Source: a virus. Taken from it: a stretch of 24,222 bases of DNA. The notes beneath the pieces were generated by a model. It did no database searches and was not told the DNA's origin. It saw nothing but the letters and a program-made list of their open reading frames with translations. Below, piece after piece: positions 7,611 to 13,265 of this stretch. The stretch is from positions 1 through 24,222 of the IMG/VR virus record IMGVR_UViG_3300042465_003254. One strand, 5' to 3'. Numbering within the stretch: the stretch's first letter is position 1; each line of letters starts with the position of its first letter. Made by a program: the position numbers and the translations under genes.

Positions 7611-8192
7611 TTATGCCTCGTTATTGAGGATCTCGGGGTTGTCTAGGATCATCTGACAGTAGTCTGCCAGTAAAGACCGGGAAGCTTTGGTGAAGTTATC
7701 CGTACGTTGGATAAAGTAACTGCTGGTGGTCATGTACTCCAAGTTCTCTTTAGTCTTGGTGTAGATATAGTAGTCTGTAGCATCCAGTACTAGGGCCCAG
7801 TCATATTCCGGGTAAGTCTTAAAAAACCAGATAAACTTCTCTTTGAGTTCCTGAACTGTCTGCCGGAGTAGTCCGACACGAGGAACCCGTTTTGCCGGAA
7901 AAAGCTCCCGGTATGTTTTGATGTGAGTAAGTGCATCTGTACCTAACAGTTCTGAAGCAACCTTCTTTTTAGTCTTGACTAAAAGCGTTTCAAACTCATC
8001 CAGAATAAAGATTGCTCCTGGGGTAAGATTTCCATTTGAGTCAATGTGACCTCTGCTTTCTGCTACTAGACGTTCAGCATCTAAATTAATGATGCTGGTG
8101 GGCTTGATCTTGTATCGGCACGAGTCCAGGAAGTATAACTGGTTCGGACTCACATTGTACTTGATCAAGCTTTGCCATAACTGATGACTCAT
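7611..8192 (-). CDS. hypothetical protein, possible N-terminal winged helix
   Basis: A 193-residue protein starting at ATG 8192 (MSHQLWQSLIKYNVSPNQLY). The first 75 residues look like a winged-helix unit: helix, Pro-initiated helix, recognition-like helix DAERLVAESRGHI, then a wing with GNLTPGAIFILDEFETLL. The rest is helical and aromatic-rich (WFFKTYPEYDWALVLDATDYY). Its start overlaps the DnaA-like gene by 107 bases in another frame, and there is no later Met that would preserve the domain. The position between a DnaA-like protein and the helicase would suit an initiator partner or helicase loader, but no motif proves it. Confidence 0.75.
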   Translation of the reverse strand: MSHQLWQSLIKYNVSPNQLYFLDSCRYKIKPTSIINLDAERLVAESRGHIDSNGNLTPGAIFILDEFETLLVKTKKKVASELLGTDALTHIKTYRELFPAKRVPRVGLLRQTVQELKEKFIWFFKTYPEYDWALVLDATDYYIYTKTKENLEYMTTSSYFIQRTDNFTKASRSLLADYCQMILDNPEILNNEA

Positions 8193-8622
8193 ATTGTTGC
8201 TTTATATGACTAAGAATAGCTGAATACTTATGCCGAAAGTTTTCATCTGTTTCGATCCAGTTTTTAAAGTTTGTAACGCTGTTGATTACTGTAGTATGAT
8301 CCCTATTACCTATACTTTTACCGATCGTTGTAAGACTATACCGCATCTCACGAGCCAAGTAGCAGTAAATACTTCTGAGCTCTACTAGTTCTCTGGATCG
8401 TGAACGAGATTCTAAGTTTAGAATAAACCCTGCAACCTCTGGAAGGAAAGGATCAAAACACTTTTTTAGTACAGAAAGATGCATGTAAGGGATAGCTACA
8501 TCTGTGTTTACCTGAGCTGCAGTCATAACAGTAGGGTAGTACCCTAACTTGTCAAAGAAGTTTTCTCTAAACTGTTCAATCAGCTTTTTTTCTAGCTGTA
8601 AGGCATAGGTCTTACTTTCCAT
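8086..8622 (-). CDS. DnaA domain IV-like DNA-binding protein
   Basis: A 178-residue protein without an ATPase domain. Residues 78-140 match DnaA domain IV: ELRSIYCYLAREM, LTTIGKSIGNRDHTTVINSV, then a long helix. The stretch GNRDHTTVINSV (105-116) corresponds to the DnaA signature that reads bases in the DnaA box. The N-terminal 70 residues are a separate helical part, unlike the AAA+ module of bacterial DnaA. The last 35 residues overlap the next gene. It may bind the phage origin or occupy host DnaA boxes. It is transcribed away from the divergent switch region at 8623-8732. Confidence 0.8.
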   Translation of the reverse strand: MESKTYALQLEKKLIEQFRENFFDKLGYYPTVMTAAQVNTDVAIPYMHLSVLKKCFDPFLPEVAGFILNLESRSRSRELVELRSIYCYLAREMRYSLTTIGKSIGNRDHTTVINSVTNFKNWIETDENFRHKYSAILSHIKQQYESSVMAKLDQVQCESEPVILPGLVPIQDQAHQHH

Positions 8623-8640
8623 ATTGATCTTATTTGGGTC

Positions 8641-8667
8641 TACAAATATAGATAAGTTCTCTAAAAA
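8641..8667 (-). promoter_or_regulatory. leftward promoter-like element for the DnaA-like gene
   Basis: The minus strand carries TATATTTGTAGACC (-7 box at 8643-8650), 21 bases before the ATG at 8622, with TAGAGAAC just upstream. It matches the core found before the genes starting at 286 and 3220. Confidence 0.55.
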
Positions 8668-8690
8668 AGTTGTATATTATATTGTAGAGG
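8655..8690 (+). promoter_or_regulatory. rightward promoter-like element for the lysis cassette
   Basis: The plus strand reads AGTTCTCTAAA, then TATATTATATTGTAGAGG, about 45 bases before the ATG at 8733. The ATTGTAGA end matches the other promoter-like sites, but the -7 consensus is only partly met. A second TTCTACAG lies at 8701-8708. The remaining bases of the 110-base divergent gap show no gene. Confidence 0.4.
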
Positions 8691-8732
8691 TCGGTCTAGA
8701 TTCTACAGTTTTAAAGTTTACGTAAATCTTAT

Positions 8733-9008
8733 ATGATGACAAAGAAGTTCTACGCCCAAAAAGATGCTTTGGGGTGGCCTATTCCTAGCACCATGATGAG
8801 TGGTACAAAGGTACCGGCTAATCTCATTGAGATTCCTGCCCAAGATGTTACTGCTGGTGCAGGTGAGACCGTAATCATTCATCCTAGCAAGCTTCGCTAT
8901 TTTGTCCGTAAGGATGAAAAAGGAAATATTATTCCTAACAGTCTGATTATCAGTCTGAAGAAGCCCGCTGGAAATGTATACGAGTTCAAACTTGTAAAAG
9001 CTAGCTAA
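8733..9008 (+). CDS. small conserved hypothetical protein, first gene of plus-strand cassette
   Basis: A 91-residue protein with two adjacent start codons (MMTKKFYAQKDALGWPIPST); the second is equally possible. It looks beta-rich (ETVIIHPSKLRYFVRKD, SLIISLKKPAGNVYEFKLV) and resembles small structural or decoration-type phage proteins in composition, but I cannot name a family. It is the first gene of the rightward cassette, and the next gene begins 2 bases after its stop. Confidence 0.75.
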   Translation: MMTKKFYAQKDALGWPIPSTMMSGTKVPANLIEIPAQDVTAGAGETVIIHPSKLRYFVRKDEKGNIIPNSLIISLKKPAGNVYEFKLVKAS

Positions 9009-9010
9009 TC

Positions 9011-9307
9011 ATGATGAAGGAGAGTTCTGCTAACACGCTGAAGCTTTGGTTGTTTCCAAGCTTAGTGTCCATTATTGGACTACTGATCTGGAATGATGTC
9101 ACAGAAATAAAGTCTGACATCAAGGCTCTTATGGCTCAGAGTAACATTGACAAGACCCGGATCGACAACCTGGAAAGGCAGGTGTATGGGCAGATTACGA
9201 GTGTGCCGGACGATCCTAAGAAAGACAACGCGGTTTGGTTCTCCAAGTTTGCCCTGATTCCCACCAATGAGGTCAGGGTAGGTAGAGACTCCGGTAAGAA
9301 GTCTTGA
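9011..9307 (+). CDS. single-span membrane protein of lysis cassette
   Basis: A 98-residue protein. One hydrophobic segment (LWLFPSLVSIIGLLIW, about residues 12-27) is followed by a coiled-coil-like stretch (VTEIKSDIKALMAQ, IDNLERQV) and a polar tail. Such short proteins with one N-terminal membrane segment and a heptad region are common beside holin and endolysin genes in phages, where they act as holin-like or spanin-like parts. Its exact role is inferred from position only. Confidence 0.7.
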   Translation: MMKESSANTLKLWLFPSLVSIIGLLIWNDVTEIKSDIKALMAQSNIDKTRIDNLERQVYGQITSVPDDPKKDNAVWFSKFALIPTNEVRVGRDSGKKS

Positions 9308-9335
9308 CCCGCAAGTATAAAAACCACAAGTTATC

Positions 9336-9974
9336 ATGTCTCTCAAAGCTCTCAAACTTATTACGATCATACTGCTGCTCATCCTGCTGGTTATATTGAC
9401 AAGGGCCGGGTGCAGAAAAGTAGTTCAGTGCTTTAAGAAGCCTACTGCTGATACGGTGATCGTGCATGATACTACCTGGCTGGTCCGGGATAGCATCATT
9501 TATAAAGAGATGGTTGTCACGGAAACGATCTATGATATTGATACTCTTCCGCCCCAGTATATTCCGGATACAAACTATCCCAAACTTAAAGCGCAGTACG
9601 AGACGTTAGTGCAGCTGTTTCTCTCTAAGAACATCTATAGAGACACGATTATGATTGACAGTATCGGTTATGTTACAATAACGGACACTGTACAGCATAA
9701 TACCCTGAACAACAGGGCTTTTACGTATTCGTATAAGATTCCTCAAGTAACAGAAACAGTCACAATCGTAAAACCCGAAGTCAAGCGTAACGAACTTTAT
9801 ATTGGAGGCGGCATCAATACTTTTAAAGTCTTTGTGCCTTTTTCTCTAGAGGCAGGTTTGATGCTCAAGACAAAACGCGATCATCTCTACGGACTTAAGG
9901 TCGGCTCTGATATCAACCGCCAGGTCTATTATGGATTCCAGTCTTACTGGAAGATCGGCAAGAAGAATAACTAA
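9336..9974 (+). CDS. spanin-like membrane-anchored protein
   Basis: A 212-residue protein with a strong N-terminal membrane segment (LITIILLLILLVILT, residues 8-22), then a periplasmic-type region with repeated Thr/Val/Asp stretches (DTVIVHDTTWLVRDS) and a helical part (KLKAQYETLVQLFL). The end is beta-rich, with alternating aromatic residues (LYIGGGINTFKVFVPF, YGFQSYWKIGKK). Bacteroidota phages often carry such a protein beside the endolysin, and it may be a spanin that disrupts the outer membrane. A Cys at 26 follows an Ala-Gly but lacks a proper lipobox. The spanin role is inference from layout and neighbours. Confidence 0.65.
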   Translation: MSLKALKLITIILLLILLVILTRAGCRKVVQCFKKPTADTVIVHDTTWLVRDSIIYKEMVVTETIYDIDTLPPQYIPDTNYPKLKAQYETLVQLFLSKNIYRDTIMIDSIGYVTITDTVQHNTLNNRAFTYSYKIPQVTETVTIVKPEVKRNELYIGGGINTFKVFVPFSLEAGLMLKTKRDHLYGLKVGSDINRQVYYGFQSYWKIGKKNN

Positions 9975-9987
9975 TACCTAATCCCAT

Positions 9988-10212
9988 ATGAAAAACCTAA
10001 TCAGTACTTTGTTAGGGCTGCTCAAGAAGAAGAAGCCCGTAGTTGAAACCCCGGTAACCATTTTGCAAGAGATCAAAGAGGCTCCGAAGCCTGTTGAAGT
10101 TAAGCCTGCGATTTCTGACGTTAAAGCTGTGCTGACACCTGCAGCAACAGATCAGGCTACTCCAAAAAAAAAGAGGTATTACAAGCCCAAGCCGAAGAAA
10201 AGCAACGGTTGA
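9988..10212 (+). CDS. Lys/Pro-rich small protein
   Basis: A 74-residue protein with a short amphipathic start (MKNLISTLLGLLKKKKP), a Pro/Val/Lys-rich middle (EAPKPVEVKPAIS) and a very basic end (PKKKRYYKPKPKK). It is probably unstructured, possibly membrane- or nucleic acid-associated. No family recognised. Its stop codon overlaps a possible TTG start of the endolysin frame. Confidence 0.65.
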   Translation: MKNLISTLLGLLKKKKPVVETPVTILQEIKEAPKPVEVKPAISDVKAVLTPAATDQATPKKKRYYKPKPKKSNG

Positions 10213-10229
10213 TCCAAGCTCTGACGTTC

Positions 10230-10835
10230 ATGAACCTTAAGCTTGATAAACTTAAAGGGTATGTACCCGATGCTGTGATCGCACAGATCCCGGATGTAGT
10301 CCAGAAAATGGGAGTAAACACCCCGTTACGCCTGGCTCACTTCCTGGCACAGTGTGCACATGAGTCTGGTGGGTTTAAACTGGTTCAAGAGAACCTAAAT
10401 TATTCTGTCAAAGGTCTTTTATCTGTCTTTAAGAAGTACTTCCCTACGGAAGCTTTGGCTGCAGCTTATGCCCGGCAGCCGGTTAAGATAGCCAATAAAG
10501 TATATGGTAACCGTATGGGTAACGGTCCAGAAAGTTCAGGGGATGGGTATAGATATCGGGGTAGGGGATATATCCAGCTCACTGGTAAATCAAACTATCT
10601 AACTTTTGATGCGTCGGTACCCGATAATATCATAGAGAATCCAGATCTGGTAGCTACAAAGTACCCACTGCTTAGTGCAGCATGGTTCTGGAGTAAGAAT
10701 AATCTGAACGCACTGGCAGATAAGGGAGCTACTGATGCTCATGTTACTGCCGTTACCAAACGAGTCAACGGTGGAACCAACGGTCTTGCTGACCGTCTTA
10801 AGTATTTCAAGAAGTTTCATGCACTGTTGAGTTAA
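10230..10835 (+). CDS. GH19-type endolysin (chitinase-like lysozyme)
   Basis: A 201-residue protein from ATG 10230. A TTG at 10209 in the same frame would add 7 residues and overlap the preceding stop. The glycoside hydrolase 19 signature is clear: LAHFLAQCAHESGGFKLVQE with catalytic candidates E45 and E54, NLNYS, the aromatic-rich YRYRGRGYIQLTGKSNY, and the C-terminal AAWFWSKNNLNALAD and VTKRVNGG blocks. Phage GH19 enzymes cleave the glycan strands of peptidoglycan and release progeny at lysis. No signal peptide is present, so export would need a holin, for which the gene at 10999 is a candidate. Confidence 0.92.
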   Translation: MNLKLDKLKGYVPDAVIAQIPDVVQKMGVNTPLRLAHFLAQCAHESGGFKLVQENLNYSVKGLLSVFKKYFPTEALAAAYARQPVKIANKVYGNRMGNGPESSGDGYRYRGRGYIQLTGKSNYLTFDASVPDNIIENPDLVATKYPLLSAAWFWSKNNLNALADKGATDAHVTAVTKRVNGGTNGLADRLKYFKKFHALLS

Positions 10836-10856
10836 CAGCAATCTAAAACATAGACC

Positions 10857-10982
10857 ATGGGTAAAGGTAAAGGCGGAGGTGCTCACAAGATCACCTTCGG
10901 AAAGCGTAAGAAAGGTCAAGCTGCTAAGAACCAGGGACCGAAACAAAAGCGGATGTCCAAGTATCGCGGACAGGGACGCTAA
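10857..10982 (+). CDS. 41-residue very basic peptide
   Basis: ATG at 10857 opens a 41-codon frame: MGKGKGGGAHKITFGKRKK, then a Gln/Lys/Arg-rich stretch ending KYRGQGR. Roughly one third of residues are Lys or Arg, with many Gly. It fits the 163-base gap between endolysin and holin-like genes, with normal spacing on both sides. The composition resembles small ribosome- or nucleic acid-binding peptides. I know of similar short basic ORFs in Bacteroidota phages but no function. Confidence 0.65.
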   Translation: MGKGKGGGAHKITFGKRKKGQAAKNQGPKQKRMSKYRGQGR

Positions 10983-10998
10983 CTAAAACTTTACAGTT

Positions 10999-11577
10999 AT
11001 GAGTAACGAAATAGAATCAAGTAAGCTTGGTTTTGAAAGACTTTTGCACTCTATTATGAGAAAGCGGTGGATGATCACTGCCATGGTGCTGGGTGCGTTC
11101 ATCCTTATTGTAGCCGCTATCTTTACAGCCATTGAGTTAGACAGCTCGATAGCGGGTGAGTGGAAAGAACTCTTGCTCCTTATGCTCGGTGCTTTTATCG
11201 GCAGCTATGGTAAGATCATCGACTACTGGTTTTCTGATAACGACAAAGACAAGATCCTGGTACAGAAGATGGACGAGGAAGACGGTACTGCTATGTCTAA
11301 AGCCAATGACTTTAGTAATAATCCTCCTCCGGCACCGGTTGCTGCAGTTCCGGAACCAATTATAGATCCGGTGCTGGCTACCCTGATGGGAGCTAAGCTA
11401 GCTAGTAAAGAAATAGATGAAGATAATGACGGTTCAGCTGATGGTCTCGATCATGACGATGATGGAAAGATCGACGAATACTTTAGTCATAGACAGTGTG
11501 ATCATATCTGGGGAGATAGTGATCAGGACGGAGACCTAGAGTGTCTGAAATGTGGTAAGATCCTGGATCCACAATAA
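10999..11577 (+). CDS. holin-like membrane protein with calcium-loop and zinc-knuckle tail
   Basis: A 192-residue protein. Two hydrophobic segments (residues about 24-45 and 57-74, the second LLLLMLGAFIGSYGKIIDYW) resemble phage holins. An Asp/Pro-rich linker follows, then three evenly built D-x-D-x-D-G-x-x-D/E loops (140-148, 151-159, 173-181), as in EF-hand or thrombospondin-type calcium sites. C167, H169, C182 and C185 form a probable zinc knuckle around the third loop. The gene is last in the lysis cassette, followed by a terminator. Holin function is inferred from topology and place; metal binding is inferred from motif spacing. Confidence 0.7.
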   Translation: MSNEIESSKLGFERLLHSIMRKRWMITAMVLGAFILIVAAIFTAIELDSSIAGEWKELLLLMLGAFIGSYGKIIDYWFSDNDKDKILVQKMDEEDGTAMSKANDFSNNPPPAPVAAVPEPIIDPVLATLMGAKLASKEIDEDNDGSADGLDHDDDGKIDEYFSHRQCDHIWGDSDQDGDLECLKCGKILDPQ

Positions 11578-11586
11578 AGAAAGATA

Positions 11587-11614
11587 AGCCGGTAGAAGAA
11601 TCTACCGGCTTTTT
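11587..11614 (+). terminator. strong intrinsic terminator between convergent genes
   Basis: A perfect 10-bp stem (AGCCGGTAGA pairing with TCTACCGGCT, loop AGAA) is followed by TTTTT. It ends the plus-strand lysis cassette. On the minus strand the stem is followed by TTATCTTTC, so it may also stop transcription from the VWA gene. Confidence 0.9.
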
Positions 11615-11630
11615 GTATATTACGTATGTT

Positions 11631-13157
11631 CTATTTTACCACATGCCCTTTACTATCTACTTTCTTGATTGTCTTTCCATCAAAGACAACAACCTGGTTC
11701 CGGCGTGAGTATTGTGCAATAACATCGTCATCAAAAGAGGAGAACCGGGCCCCGTTAAGACCTATAAAGAAAGCTCTGTCAGTAAATGTATGACACCTGT
11801 CTTCTGCATCTGTAATGATGATGCCGTTACGATCTACCCGGGCTATGTTCTGCACCGCTACGTCAATGGTAGTACCGCCTTCGGTGTCAATCATAGAAAT
11901 GGAGATCATATCGTTACGATACTTTTTAAGCCGGGTATCAAATAGATATACATCGTTGAGCATGTCCATCTCTTTGAGTTTAGCTACCATGGATTTGGCA
12001 AACTGGATCCGGCTAACGTCTTTACCGTCTAGATCCTGTACACCACAACCAGAAGACATAGAGCCTGAGATATCTATGTACACGTCGATCTTTCCCACAC
12101 TTTTGGTGTCTTTTACCTGTACGTCTTCAGCAAAGATCTTTCTGAGCTTGGGATGAAGCAGTTCATAGTCTTCAAGACCGGAGATATCCGTGGCGTTGAA
12201 CAGATCCTCGTACGTTATGATCTTCCGGGAAGAGAAGTAGCTTGCACTTTTATCCAGGAGCTTCTTGAGCTTATCTTTCAACGCACCCATAGAGAGCTTG
12301 ATCTCAGAGAGCTTGGCTGCAATGGTGCGGATATACTCCGGACTCATCTTACCAGCCTCCGGTGTACCGTCATTTTTACCAGGCTTATTAGCTTGATCAA
12401 ACATCTTTTCCTGAATGTCTTTGTCTATGTTTTCATCCATAGCTTTACAGGTCTCTTGAGCTTGATCTAACGCCCGGTCCATGGCTTTCTTAGAAGTAGC
12501 CGAATCGGTCATTTTATCAAAGGCTTTCTGGGCAGCTTCACTGTCAAAGTCAGACTCTTCGTCTCCGTTAAGACCTTTTTGCATCTGATCATGAGCTTCC
12601 GGATCTATGTATTCCAGCTGCGTCATTTGCATCAGGTAATACATCATCATGTTACGGGTAAATATTGCTGACTTCATGTTAGACCCTTCGGTCATGATCT
12701 TACCTACCGGGTTGTTGGCTTTTTCCAGGAACCGGTACTTGGTCTCATTACCTGAAGTACGCTCTTCAAACTCAAGCTTCTGCATCTTCTGGTAGTACAT
12801 CTTAAAGATGTCATGCTTCAGATGCTTGGGAAACTTTTCATAGTTCTCTTTGAGCTTCTTATGAAACTGCTGCAAGTCAGGTTTCTTATCAGCTTCTAAA
12901 GCTTTAAACTTTGATGACTGAGCAAAATGAGCAAACTCTGTTTGTACTTGACGGGTGTCCTGAATACCAGTTTCAACTATGTGGTCGATTTTACTTTGAT
13001 CAATGTAGTGTAAATACGGCTTGATCAGATCCGGCTTCTTATAGAAGTCCAGTTTACCAAAGAGACCTTCACTTTGTTTATAGTGAGTTTTGATCTCACC
13101 TTTTTTTACTTTCTCAAGAATCGTGTATACGTTCTTGTATTGTTTTCTAGCAGCCAT
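11631..13157 (-). CDS. VWA-domain protein, partner of MoxR-type ATPase
   Basis: A 508-residue protein. The first 350 residues are helical and highly charged (for example DQMQKGLNGDEESDFDSEAA). The C-terminal part is a von Willebrand A domain with an intact metal site: DISGSMS (D362, S364, S366), GGTTID (Thr at 429/430) and IITDAED with D450. Large helical region plus C-terminal VWA is the layout of ViaA/CoxE-type proteins that work with MoxR AAA+ ATPases. The MoxR-type gene lies directly upstream on the same strand. Such pairs remodel or activate metalloenzymes and protein complexes in bacteria; the phage target is unknown. Confidence 0.88.
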   Translation of the reverse strand: MAARKQYKNVYTILEKVKKGEIKTHYKQSEGLFGKLDFYKKPDLIKPYLHYIDQSKIDHIVETGIQDTRQVQTEFAHFAQSSKFKALEADKKPDLQQFHKKLKENYEKFPKHLKHDIFKMYYQKMQKLEFEERTSGNETKYRFLEKANNPVGKIMTEGSNMKSAIFTRNMMMYYLMQMTQLEYIDPEAHDQMQKGLNGDEESDFDSEAAQKAFDKMTDSATSKKAMDRALDQAQETCKAMDENIDKDIQEKMFDQANKPGKNDGTPEAGKMSPEYIRTIAAKLSEIKLSMGALKDKLKKLLDKSASYFSSRKIITYEDLFNATDISGLEDYELLHPKLRKIFAEDVQVKDTKSVGKIDVYIDISGSMSSGCGVQDLDGKDVSRIQFAKSMVAKLKEMDMLNDVYLFDTRLKKYRNDMISISMIDTEGGTTIDVAVQNIARVDRNGIIITDAEDRCHTFTDRAFFIGLNGARFSSFDDDVIAQYSRRNQVVVFDGKTIKKVDSKGHVVK

Positions 13158-13175
13158 ATTAGAGGTTTAATAACA

Positions 13176-13260
13176 GATCGTAGAGCTCCTGGAGAGATCC
13201 CGGCGTTATTACCGGGATCTCTTTTTCAGGAGGTTTTATACCAATGTATCTTCTACGATC
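13176..13260. other. long structured inverted repeat between MoxR and VWA genes
   Basis: Three nested inverted repeats occupy the 108-base gap. The outer arms are GATCGTAGA (13176-13184) and TCTACGATC (13252-13260). The middle arms are CTCCTG (13186-13191) and CAGGAG (13227-13232). The inner stem is AGAGATCCCGG (13193-13203) with CCGGGATCTCT (13212-13222), loop of 8. On the plus strand the inner stem is followed by a T run, giving a terminator against antisense transcription. On the minus strand no T run follows, so the transcript would carry a stable hairpin between the two cistrons. Confidence 0.75.
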
Positions 13261-13265
13261 GTTTG

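Noticed and set aside
9336-9416. Lipoprotein signal in the spanin-like protein
   Set aside because: The Cys at residue 26 follows RAG, and the -3 position is Arg rather than a small aliphatic residue, so it is not a proper lipobox.
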